This document shows, piece after piece, positions 25,251 through 33,095 of a stretch of DNA of 64,000 nucleotides. The notes beneath the pieces were generated by a model. The model had not been told where the DNA came from and made no database searches. It saw nothing but the letters and a program-made list of their open reading frames with translations. The first letter of the stretch is position 1. Every line of letters starts with the position of its first letter. The DNA is taken from positions 186,001-250,000 of the forward strand of contig NZ_CP090003.1 in NCBI RefSeq assembly GCF_021390195.1, in the 5' to 3' direction. This DNA comes from Flagellimonas sp. CMM7 (GTDB lineage: Bacteria > Bacteroidota > Bacteroidia > Flavobacteriales > Flavobacteriaceae). The translations under genes and the position numbers were made by a program.

Positions 25251-26196
25251 CATTATAGGACTATTATTAGTAGCGACATTATTTATAGGATGTGATGATG
25301 TTTTTGAGGAAAATATCTCAGACGATAGTATTACCGTAATATCTCCTAAGGACGATGCCATTATCAATAGCAATTCGGTCACTTTTAGGTGGGACGTTTT
25401 GGATGGTGCCAGTGAATACAATGTTCAGGTCTCTGAGCAATCATCATTCACAATCGTTTTGGACTCTATGGTCCAAGGTAATATCCTTTCCGTTCAAATG
25501 CAATCGGGAATATATGATTGGCAGGTTCGTGGTGAAAACTTTGCTTATGTATCTAGCTATAGTTTTCCTGAAAGTTTTTCGATAGAATCGACCAATAATC
25601 TGGCAGATCAGAATGTTTTCCTGAACGCTCCTTCCGATAACTTCTATACGGGCAACAACACCATAATCTTAAGTTGGTCGGTAATTCAGGCAGCTGATTC
25701 CTATAGTATACAGGTGGAAAAGACTTTAGATGGTAACACTTCCATTGTTTTACAACAAAATGAAATAACCGGTGCAAGTTTTACACTTGATTCAAGTATT
25801 TTGGATGAGGATGCGGTATATGGATGGTCAATCAAAGCGGTGAATGATATTAGTGAGACATCATTTTCGAGTAGAAACATATTTTTGGACACAACAGTTC
25901 CCAATCAACCGACATTAACCTCTCCCAACGACAATGATACCACTTCCACCACAGTAGATTTTACATGGAATTCTGGAGCGGATACTGGGAATGTCCAATC
26001 ACCTTTGGCCAACTTATTGGAAATTTCTACAGATGAAAACTTCTCATCAATTGTACAATCCTATAACACTGGAGAAGTTGTGTCCCAGCAACACACATTT
26101 TCAAATACTGGAATTTTTTATTGGCGAGTAAGGATATCCGACGAAGCGGGAAACGAAAGTTCATATAGTGAAACAAGAAGTATTACCGTTGAATGA
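25234..26196 (+). CDS. lipoprotein with fibronectin III-like repeats, within the secretion operon
   Basis: 320 residues. The signal peptide ends in a good lipobox (LFIGC, Cys20), followed by Asp-Asp, an acidic stretch like those reported to favour surface export of Bacteroidota lipoproteins. Three FN3-like units follow (near 30-115, 120-215 and 220-318), each with the TFRW/LSWS/FTWN strand and YxVQVS or WRVRxSD pattern. It lies between GspM- and GspC-like genes and overlaps both, so it probably belongs to the machine. Options are a pilotin-like partner of the secretin, a surface cap, or a substrate receptor. Confidence 0.7.
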   Translation: MKRVYNIIGLLLVATLFIGCDDVFEENISDDSITVISPKDDAIINSNSVTFRWDVLDGASEYNVQVSEQSSFTIVLDSMVQGNILSVQMQSGIYDWQVRGENFAYVSSYSFPESFSIESTNNLADQNVFLNAPSDNFYTGNNTIILSWSVIQAADSYSIQVEKTLDGNTSIVLQQNEITGASFTLDSSILDEDAVYGWSIKAVNDISETSFSSRNIFLDTTVPNQPTLTSPNDNDTTSTTVDFTWNSGADTGNVQSPLANLLEISTDENFSSIVQSYNTGEVVSQQHTFSNTGIFYWRVRISDEAGNESSYSETRSITVE

Positions 26197-26684
26197 AAAA
26201 AAAGATTATACATATCACTTTGGTTATCGGGATGTTAATAATTTGGGGCTTTGTTGCCAAAAAAGCCCTGTTTTATTTTGGAAAGGACAACAAAAAAACA
26301 GCCTCTATAAATCCTATTTCCTATGATAGCCCAATGCCGGAATTTAAAAAAGATACTTTTGAGCTCTCCATGTTGCAAAGAGATCCTTTTTTAGATGCGG
26401 TGATTAAGAGAAAATCGCAGACTTCAAATCAGAAGCCAGTGAAAATCGAGAAAACTTCAAAGCCGAAACAGGGAAAAAAATCAAATATCAACTGGCCAAA
26501 ACTCCAATATTTTGGTTATTTAAAAGGTGATTCCCAATCAGCAAGACTAGCGGTAATTAAAATAGACAACAAACTTCATAGACTTCGTGAAAAGAAAGCT
26601 GTTGAAGATATTCAAGTACTGAAGATTTATAAGGATTCTGTTTTGCTAAAAAAATATGGCAAAACGAAGATGGTTATCAAATAA
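26193..26684 (+). CDS. GspC/PilP-like periplasmic connector
   Basis: 163 residues with an N-terminal membrane anchor at about 5-28 (IIHITLVIGMLIIWGFVAKKAL), a Pro/Lys-rich linker including the motif RDPFLDAV, and a small C-terminal beta domain at about 100-163 (LQYFGYLKG...ARLAVIKIDNKLHRLREKK...DSVLLKKYGK). This matches the homology-region layout of GspC and PilP, which link the inner platform to the secretin. RDPF-type motifs are typical of PilP/GspC. It is the last gene of the operon and overlaps the lipoprotein gene by 4 bases. Confidence 0.7.
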   Translation: MKKKIIHITLVIGMLIIWGFVAKKALFYFGKDNKKTASINPISYDSPMPEFKKDTFELSMLQRDPFLDAVIKRKSQTSNQKPVKIEKTSKPKQGKKSNINWPKLQYFGYLKGDSQSARLAVIKIDNKLHRLREKKAVEDIQVLKIYKDSVLLKKYGKTKMVIK

Positions 26685-27132
26685 GCCCTTAATTGGATAA
26701 ATCAAGTTGGTGGTATTTTACAGTTTGTTTGGATACAAAGGTGCATTATCCTAAAATTTTCGTTCGAAAGATTAGGAAATTGCAAATTACGCTTCACATT
26801 CTCAAAATAATTCGACTTTGCACTGGTTGGATTTTCCAGATAAAATATTGTACGTTATAACCTATCTACTTCGGTGGTATCTGTCACGCTAATTTCAAAT
26901 TGATTCAGTTTTTAAAAAGTAGTTCTTATCCTTCTTCTGTATTGTTTCTATTGTGTGGCACTCTTCCTGTTCTCGTTAAACTCATTCTTCTTTTTTGGTC
27001 GTCCTTGTTATCTTTTTAGATAGGCAAAAAAACAATGGCAATACTGTGCGTTGCGGCATAAAGCCGCTCCAAACTTCGACTACGCTCCGTTCTACGCTTT
27101 TTATACGCCCCACAAAATCTTGCCATTGAATC
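26685..27132. other. gap between the secretion operon and the mobilizable element; probable left boundary zone
   Basis: No gene is supported. It includes the 9-bp inverted repeat CAATGGCAA (27033-27041) / TTGCCATTG (27120-27128), and a GC-richer stretch at 27045-27110 that differs from its AT-rich surroundings. I looked for a copy of the tRNA-Pro 3' end here as the left attachment site and did not find one. Confidence 0.45.
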
Positions 27133-27198
27133 ATGTATAGCATCAAAAAAGGTAACAGCGACGGCGCTATGGGAAGTAAATCATTTAAAATAAAAACC

Positions 27199-27351
27199 AT
27201 GAAATCATACCAAAACAATAAAACGAAAGCAATACAGAAGTTAAAAAATCAAAAAAGAGAAAACGCTCAGGATATAATAAGTAAATCAGTTTTCAAATGC
27301 CTGTTGATAGGGCAAAAATCAAATAGTAATAATTTAAATTTTAAGTCATGA
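27199..27351 (+). CDS. small hypothetical protein upstream of ssb
   Basis: 50 residues, very Lys/Asn/Gln-rich and basic, beginning MKSYQNNKTKAIQKLKNQKR. The frame could start earlier at 27133 or 27172. Its stop overlaps the SSB start (ATGA), which supports real translation coupled to ssb. No family is recognised. The start is uncertain. Confidence 0.35.
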   Translation: MKSYQNNKTKAIQKLKNQKRENAQDIISKSVFKCLLIGQKSNSNNLNFKS

Positions 27352-27830
27352 GTACATTGAGAAACAAAGTGCAATTAATTGGAAACGTTGGCAGTGAGCC
27401 AAAAATCACAAACTTGGAAAGTGGTAATAAAGTGGCCCGTTTTTCCATGGCTACAAACGAATTTTACAGAAATGCGCAAGGCGAAAAAGTCCAGTCCACC
27501 CAATGGCACTATGTAGTCGCCTGGGACAAGAAAGCAGACATCATAGAACAGTATGTCCATAAAGGAAAAGAATTGGCCATAGAGGGCAAATTGATCTCTC
27601 GGAGCTACACCAATGAAATGGGGGTCAAATGTTATGTCACCGAAATCGTCGCCAATGAAATCCTTTTGTTGGGTTCTAAATATGAAACTGTTCCTACGAA
27701 TGAAATCGAAGTAGTGGAAACCTCCGTAGAGAATCCAGATGAACATGGGAAACAAGATGTTACAGAAAATAAAAAACCACGGACAGGAAGAACATCAAGC
27801 CGTAAAAGTAACGCAGAAAAAGCAGCTTAA
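27348..27830 (+). CDS. ssb: single-stranded DNA-binding protein (element-borne)
   Basis: 160 residues. The OB-fold occupies about 1-108 (NKVQLIGNVGSEPKI, GNKVARFSMATNE, TQWHYVVAWDKKADI, YVHKGKELAIEGKL) and is followed by an acidic-to-basic disordered tail. The tail ends RKSNAEKAA and lacks the Asp-Asp-x-x-Pro-Phe tip of housekeeping SSBs, as often seen in plasmid or element copies. It coats single-stranded DNA during transfer or replication. A strong terminator follows directly. Confidence 0.93.
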   Translation: MSTLRNKVQLIGNVGSEPKITNLESGNKVARFSMATNEFYRNAQGEKVQSTQWHYVVAWDKKADIIEQYVHKGKELAIEGKLISRSYTNEMGVKCYVTEIVANEILLLGSKYETVPTNEIEVVETSVENPDEHGKQDVTENKKPRTGRTSSRKSNAEKAA

Positions 27831-27852
27831 ACGCACTGATTTTTTCAAAAGT

Positions 27853-27889
27853 AAAGAGGGCGAACCGTCTTAAGTAACGCCCTCTTTTT
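27853..27889 (+). terminator. rho-independent terminator after ssb
   Basis: A perfect 10-bp stem AAAGAGGGCG (27853-27862) / CGCCCTCTTT (27878-27887) with a 15-base loop is followed by TT within a T-rich run, 23 bases after the ssb stop. Confidence 0.85.
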
Positions 27890-27916
27890 CATTATAAATC
27901 CTATAAAGAAAATACA

Positions 27917-28366
27917 ATGAGAGAACAAGTTAACGAAATAAAAGTAAGCTACCATGAAAGCCCTACCACACTTTCTCGCTCAAAAATCACTTCCTCATCC
28001 GATGCAGCGGAAGTCCTCTTTTCATATTGGGAAAAGGACACTATCGGGCTTCGGGAATCCTTTAAGGTCGTATTGCTGAACAACAGCAATGCCATTAAGG
28101 GCATCTTTGAGATTTCCAACGGCGGTATCACAGGAACTTTAGTAGATCTTCGCATTCTTTTCGCTGTTATTCTGAAGTCACTTAGCGTGGGTATTATCCT
28201 CACCCACAACCATCCCTCGGGAACGCTCACGGCCAGTAAAGCAGACATCGAGATCACCAAAAAAATCAAACAGGCCGCAAGCTTTTTTGATATCAACCTT
28301 TTGGATCATATCATCCTTACACCTAATGGGAGCTATTACAGTTTCGCCGATGATGGTTTGATATAA
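27917..28366 (+). CDS. radC: RadC-like JAB-domain protein
   Basis: 149 residues forming the MPN/JAB domain of the RadC family without the N-terminal helix-hairpin-helix of full-length RadC. The metal-binding motif is H97-N-H99-P-S-G, with the usual Asp 11 residues further on. Short RadC proteins are common on Bacteroidota mobile elements. The biochemical role of RadC is unsettled; a function in element maintenance or anti-restriction is speculative. It is encoded between ssb and the mobilization module. Confidence 0.9.
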   Translation: MREQVNEIKVSYHESPTTLSRSKITSSSDAAEVLFSYWEKDTIGLRESFKVVLLNNSNAIKGIFEISNGGITGTLVDLRILFAVILKSLSVGIILTHNHPSGTLTASKADIEITKKIKQAASFFDINLLDHIILTPNGSYYSFADDGLI

Positions 28367-28750
28367 GGAAGTACATATATTCTCCAACTAAATATCATCT
28401 ATGGGGCGGTACGATGTACTGTCCCTTTTCATTTTCAAAAATTCAACAAACCCAAACAAACCCTAAGAATACTTTAAAACCTGCCTTACAAACATCTTAA
28501 AACCGATTCTTTTGGCATTGGAGCTATTCACTGCGAATAACTTGGTATTCGTATGGATTTTCGACCCGCGAGCGGGCGAAAAGGAATAGCAAGAGGGTAG
28601 CGCGCCAAGGCGACGCTACGAGTTTTATTTGCTTCGAAAAGCATTGAAAACAAAGGGGTTTTCGAAGATTTATGAGTAAGAACAAAAGATAAATTTTACT
28701 GTAAATCCCCTCAAAGCCCCTTTAAACACGAAAAAAAGTTACTGTAAACC
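28367..28750. other. intergenic region with candidate oriT hairpins upstream of mobilization genes
   Basis: No gene is seen in these 384 bases. Two compact hairpins lie together: CCCGC-GA-GCGGG at 28565-28576, and GTAGCG-CGCC-AA-GGCG-A-CGCTAC at 28597-28619. The GC-rich patch stands out from its AT-rich surroundings. Transfer origins usually sit next to relaxase genes and contain inverted repeats, so this is the best oriT candidate in the element. No nick site can be assigned. Confidence 0.4.
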
Positions 28751-29332
28751 ATGGGGAAGAAGAATGGAACATATCGGTATTCAGCCATCAGCATCAAACA
28801 TGCCATTGCTGTGCGGTTTCGTTCCTTCTCCAAAAAGATGGCCCAATCCCATTCGGAATGCTTGGAGTCCATCATGGACTTTTTTGAATGGCATGGCTTG
28901 GATCCCAATAAGAAATTTGGCAAGAGCATTATCCAAGAAATCCTGAAGAACCGACAACGCACGGAGACCTCCATCAAACGGAACGAGGCCACCATAGCCA
29001 TTATCCGCGACATAGAAATCAACCAGACCAAGCCCAACAATGCCATGTTGTTGGCCCTCTTCGGGGAGGATGCCAAGACCAAAAAACCCATCCGAAAAGA
29101 GAAAAAACAGCTCGATAAGAAAATAGATGCAGCAGCTGAAATAGAACTCACCGTTCCCAAGATCCGCTACGAACGTCTTACCGAAAAATTGGAAAAAGTA
29201 AAACAGGATTATAGTCATGTACTGGACAGGGTAGAACTCGTCAAAGGAAGTTTTGGCAAGGCCTTTTTTAAGTTAGACCTCTCCCCTTCCGAGCTTGAAA
29301 AATTCAAAAGAACCCTCAAAAACAATGCGTAA
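28751..29332 (+). CDS. BfmA/BtgA-family mobilization protein
   Basis: 193 residues: a basic N-terminus (about 1-60) with a conserved aromatic/Arg pattern, then long charged helices and a likely coiled coil at about 150-175 (RYERLTEKLEKVKQDYSHVL). It matches the BfmA/BtgA mobilization accessory proteins of Bacteroidota elements, which bind the transfer origin and help the relaxase. It is encoded immediately before, and overlaps by one base with, the relaxase gene. The gene is GC-richer than the element cargo. Confidence 0.82.
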   Translation: MGKKNGTYRYSAISIKHAIAVRFRSFSKKMAQSHSECLESIMDFFEWHGLDPNKKFGKSIIQEILKNRQRTETSIKRNEATIAIIRDIEINQTKPNNAMLLALFGEDAKTKKPIRKEKKQLDKKIDAAAEIELTVPKIRYERLTEKLEKVKQDYSHVLDRVELVKGSFGKAFFKLDLSPSELEKFKRTLKNNA

Positions 29333-30411
29333 TGCACATCAATATCACCCCTCAAAAAATCGGCCCACAGCATGAAACTTACAACAGTAGCGTGACGGAT
29401 TATGTGAACTATCTGGAGAAGGAAAACGAAGGGAAACACCCAGAACTGCAAGAGCATTTCTTTGATCAAAACAATGATAAAGTCAGTCCCCAAAGCGTCA
29501 TTTCCGAAATCGATGGGAACACCAAAAAACTAAAAAAACGGGACCCAAAATTCTATTCCATCGTAGTCAGTCCCAGTACTAAGGAACTCAAGCATATCAA
29601 CAACGACCCTGCCCTACTCCGTGCTTATACCCGTGAACTTATGAAGGACTATGCCGCCTCCTTTTACCGTGATCGAACAGTCTCCATTAATAATATCAAA
29701 TACTATGCAAAAATTGAGCATGAGCGAACATTTCGGGGCTTTGAAAATAGGGTCCATGAGAACGCCCCTTATCGCAAGCAGATTGCCAAACTCCGAAACG
29801 ATATGGTCAAGGTACGGCGTGGGGAATTGGAAGGAAACCTTAAAAAAATTCAACAGGAAATCGACCGATTGGTGGCCGAAGCGCCGCATAAGATCAATGG
29901 AAAGTTGGTGACCGAGGGCACGAAAAAGGAAGGCTTTCAGACCCATGTGCACATCATTGTCAGCCGCAAGGATGTCACCGATACCTACAGTCTTTCTCCC
30001 AATTCCCAGCATAAAAAAAACGTGACCATCCTCAATGGAAAACAGCAGAAACAGGGCTTTGACCGAAACCAATTCTTTGATGCGGCCGAACGACGGTTTG
30101 ATAAATTATTTGGGTATGAACGGAGTTTTATCGACCGCTACAATGCCAAAAACCTTTACCGAAAAGACCCCAAGAAATTCTTTGCGCTGGTCGTTGGCCT
30201 GCCCACCAACGAGCGGGAACTGGCCTTAAAATCCCTGTACAAAATGGGCATTCCAACCAACCAAAAGGGTGTGACCTTAAAACTGTTCCGCAAGGCAGGG
30301 CTGAATGTTCCCAATATCCCAACTAACAAGGTACAGCTGGCCATGAAAGCCTTCAACCAACTAAAAAAGGGAATGAAACGCGCGATTGAATCAGGATCAA
30401 TAGGCGTCTAA
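29332..30411 (+). CDS. BtgB/MobB-like relaxase (DUF5712 type)
   Basis: 359 residues. A relaxase-type histidine motif, H205-V-H207-I-I-V, follows a long charged region. Tyr residues in the first 30 residues (YNSS, YVNYLEKE) are candidates for the nicking tyrosine. Proteins of this layout follow BtgA-type proteins in Bacteroides mobilizable elements. It would nick the transfer origin and pilot the strand. Assignment to the DUF5712/BtgB group is from recognition of overall sequence style and order, not from alignment. It is followed 13 bases later by the coupling protein. Confidence 0.75.
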   Translation: MHINITPQKIGPQHETYNSSVTDYVNYLEKENEGKHPELQEHFFDQNNDKVSPQSVISEIDGNTKKLKKRDPKFYSIVVSPSTKELKHINNDPALLRAYTRELMKDYAASFYRDRTVSINNIKYYAKIEHERTFRGFENRVHENAPYRKQIAKLRNDMVKVRRGELEGNLKKIQQEIDRLVAEAPHKINGKLVTEGTKKEGFQTHVHIIVSRKDVTDTYSLSPNSQHKKNVTILNGKQQKQGFDRNQFFDAAERRFDKLFGYERSFIDRYNAKNLYRKDPKKFFALVVGLPTNERELALKSLYKMGIPTNQKGVTLKLFRKAGLNVPNIPTNKVQLAMKAFNQLKKGMKRAIESGSIGV

Positions 30412-30424
30412 AAAATAGAACGAT

Positions 30425-32005
30425 ATGGAAAATTATTTGCTATTGACACTGTTGTTTTTTATAGGGATAGCCTTTGAATATCTGCTCATCCGTTTTCTGA
30501 AAAAAGGCTTTTATATCTCCATTTTGCTCTGGGTGGTATTGGCAGTAATCTTCTATTATTATTTTCCTACTACGTTCTTTTTAAAGTCGGTTTTGTATGG
30601 CGGACTCCCCCTCCTATTCTTGGCCATTCTCTTCTTCGTTTACGTGGCCAAAGAGGAAAACCCGACCAATATCCATGAAGAATATAGGGCCATTCTCCAT
30701 ACCAAAGGATTCCGTTTGGCCCTTGGCAACATCCGTCGAGGCATCTCCATTATCGGTTCGGCAGGGAGCGGAAAAACCGAAAGTGTCGTCCATGGGCTGT
30801 TCCAACATTTAGGGGCACACGGGTTCTGTGGGGTGATGCACGACTACAAGAATTTTGAGATTACCGAGATGGCCTATCCCATCTTTAACGCGACCGATAG
30901 GGACTTTTATATTATTTCCTTTGGGCCTATCTACAACCGTGTCAATCCCATTGCCCCTCGATATATTCCCGATGAGGAAAGCGTCCATGAAATCTCTCGG
31001 GTCCTCCTCGAAAACCTCTTGGAACTCAAAGAATCTGGAAGTACGGGAGCCTCAAAATTCTTTAATGATGCGGTTGAGGGGCTTATTAGTGGATTGGTCT
31101 GGCGATTGAAAGTGGACTATCCCGACTATTGTACCATACCCCATATGATTGCACTGTACCAACATCTGGATACTGTCGAATTGGTGGAGTTTTTGAGTGC
31201 CAATGTCACCTCCAAAGCGATGGCCGATGCCTTTATCAGCGGCGTGGATTCCGATAGGCAGACCGCCGGGGTTAAGAGCACCTTGGCCAATGCGTTTAAA
31301 AAGATCAGTACCCAAAAAATATTCATGGTATTGTCCGCCGATGAAGTGCCTTTGAACGTGAATGACCCCGAGACTCCCTCCGTTATTTCCGTAGTGAATG
31401 ACCCAAAAAAAGAAACCTCGCTCTCCCCTGTCATTGCAACCATTATCCATTCCATTACCAAGCAAATGAGTGAACGAAACCGCCTGTCCTCTTTTCTTTT
31501 GATGGAGGAAGCGGCCACCTTACGACTGTTGAACATGCACCGCATTCCTGCCACCTTACGGAGCTATGACATCGCCATAATTTACGTTTTACAGGACAAG
31601 GTTCAGAACGGTATGATGTACGGTGACAAGGCCAGTAAGGCCATCTTGAGTAACCTATCCTACCAGTTTTTTGGAAAGGCCAATGACCCTGATACCGCCA
31701 AATATTATGAACGTTTCTTTGAAATCATAAAGAAGGAAACGCGAAGTATAAGCAAAGGGCATTCCTTGAATTTTGATACCCGTGTGACCCAAGGGGAAAA
31801 GGAAGTGGCCAAACGCAGAGCTGATGCATTCTATGGTTTACAACAAGGGGAGTTTGTGGTGTTCTTTGATGGAAAAGATAAAAAAATACGATTTAAATTT
31901 CCCAAAATAGTTCGGGAATTACCAAAACCATTATCAATTTCTGAGAGTGAATTGAAACATAATTTTGATAGAATCCATAGAGAGGCTCAATCAATTTTTA
32001 AATAA
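30425..32005 (+). CDS. type IV coupling protein (TraD/TraG/MobC-like)
   Basis: 526 residues. Two or three N-terminal membrane helices lie within about 5-75; then the VirD4-type ATPase domain has Walker A GSAGSGKT at 111-118 and a Walker B region LLMEEAATLRLL near 358. The Gln-containing sensor region is YVLQDKVQ. It delivers the relaxase-DNA complex to a type IV secretion pore. The element encodes the coupling protein but no VirB/Tra pore genes, so it must borrow a conjugation apparatus from another element in the cell. Confidence 0.9.
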   Translation: MENYLLLTLLFFIGIAFEYLLIRFLKKGFYISILLWVVLAVIFYYYFPTTFFLKSVLYGGLPLLFLAILFFVYVAKEENPTNIHEEYRAILHTKGFRLALGNIRRGISIIGSAGSGKTESVVHGLFQHLGAHGFCGVMHDYKNFEITEMAYPIFNATDRDFYIISFGPIYNRVNPIAPRYIPDEESVHEISRVLLENLLELKESGSTGASKFFNDAVEGLISGLVWRLKVDYPDYCTIPHMIALYQHLDTVELVEFLSANVTSKAMADAFISGVDSDRQTAGVKSTLANAFKKISTQKIFMVLSADEVPLNVNDPETPSVISVVNDPKKETSLSPVIATIIHSITKQMSERNRLSSFLLMEEAATLRLLNMHRIPATLRSYDIAIIYVLQDKVQNGMMYGDKASKAILSNLSYQFFGKANDPDTAKYYERFFEIIKKETRSISKGHSLNFDTRVTQGEKEVAKRRADAFYGLQQGEFVVFFDGKDKKIRFKFPKIVRELPKPLSISESELKHNFDRIHREAQSIFK

Positions 32006-32055
32006 TCCCTATATATTGTTGTATTTTTATTAGGATATTACCTACTTATATGTTG

Positions 32056-32093
32056 TATTCTATTTCAAATAGAATATTATATTCTTATTTTTG
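32056..32093 (+). promoter_or_regulatory. palindromic operator candidate next to a -7-like element
   Basis: A 21-bp perfect palindrome, TATTCTATTT-C-AAATAGAATA (32056-32076), is followed by TATTTTTG (32086-32093), an exact match to the Bacteroidota -7 consensus TAnnTTTG. No TTG lies at the right distance upstream; the palindrome covers that region. It could be an operator controlling the downstream secreted-protein gene. Confidence 0.4.
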
Positions 32094-32238
32094 TTAAAAT
32101 CTCCCCCCGACTTTATAATAACATTGATTAATTAACGTAGAGCAAAGGAGCATTTATTCTTTTGGTATAGAAGTAGATTCTGTTGGCTAAAATTCTTTGC
32201 AGTTTTGTTTAGGCTTAATATTATATAAAATACTTAAA

Positions 32239-32961
32239 ATGAAAAAATCTATACTATTATTCTTGGCAATTTTAACCATTTCATTCAAGTTACCAGCTCA
32301 AGAAAAATCTTACGGCATAATTTCTACAACAATCGATGAATCTAAACAATTAGGTCTAATTGCTTATTTAAATACTATTAAAGAGATTTCCGAAAATAAA
32401 ATCTTATGGTCAGAAGCAAAATACAATCAAAGAAAAAATAAAAGACTTGAAGAAATTAAAAAAGCCAAAGACTCAAATTCCATAAAAAACCTAGAATACC
32501 AACAGCAAAGTGATGATAGTCTGAGACAATCACTTCAAAATGATTATGCCCTTCTAAGATGGAAAAGTAACTTGTTAATTAATCAGCTATCTGCTGATAT
32601 CATTGATAAAAACAGGATATCCATTTACAGAAACATGAATAAATACTTGGCGAGTGGTCAAGATATTTCTAGCAGACTAAAAAAATTCAAAGAACTCATA
32701 AAAACAATAGATGATATCTATTTCGAGGTAATATCATTTTCATATAAGATAGGAGGATTACAAAGTGTTGCAGGGGTACAAGAGATATTTACTTTAGCGG
32801 GAATCAATCCATACACAATTTATAAGGATATAAAAGCTTCGAAAGAAAAGAAATTAGCAACTCTTGTAGGGTATATTAAAGAAATGAAATTACAATCTTT
32901 ATCTGAGCTAACTTCGGATAAAGAAGATGAAAATGAAGACGAAAAAAAGGATGAAGAATAA
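32239..32961 (+). CDS. secreted helical protein of the mobilizable element, unknown function
   Basis: The start at 32239 gives a proper signal peptide (KKSILLFLAILTISFKLPA, cleaved before QEK), so the 14 upstream in-frame residues are excluded. The mature part is almost entirely helical and Lys/Glu/Ser-rich, with a coiled-coil-like stretch near residues 60-110 and an acidic end (DKEDENEDEKKDEE). No family is recognised. It lies between the coupling protein and the defence-like cargo. An element-encoded periplasmic protein, such as an exclusion or transfer accessory factor, is possible but unproven. Confidence 0.6.
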   Translation: MKKSILLFLAILTISFKLPAQEKSYGIISTTIDESKQLGLIAYLNTIKEISENKILWSEAKYNQRKNKRLEEIKKAKDSNSIKNLEYQQQSDDSLRQSLQNDYALLRWKSNLLINQLSADIIDKNRISIYRNMNKYLASGQDISSRLKKFKELIKTIDDIYFEVISFSYKIGGLQSVAGVQEIFTLAGINPYTIYKDIKASKEKKLATLVGYIKEMKLQSLSELTSDKEDENEDEKKDEE

Positions 32962-33095
32962 TGTCTATTATTCAAAGAAAAGGATAAAAAATAGTTTGTT
33001 TTAATATAATGAGCATTTGAACAGGAATAATATCATTGGTATTAATAATGTTTGCTATAACATATTTTGCCATGCTAGGATTATATATATTAAAA

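Noticed and set aside
26685..27132. Left attachment site matching the tRNA-Pro 3' end
   Set aside because: I looked for GGGGTGGCAGG/GATTCGAACC here and in other gaps and did not find it, so no left att is claimed.
26982..27218. Minus-strand 78-residue open frame before ssb
   Set aside because: No recognisable features, it covers the inverted repeat and overlaps the probable small gene; treated as chance.
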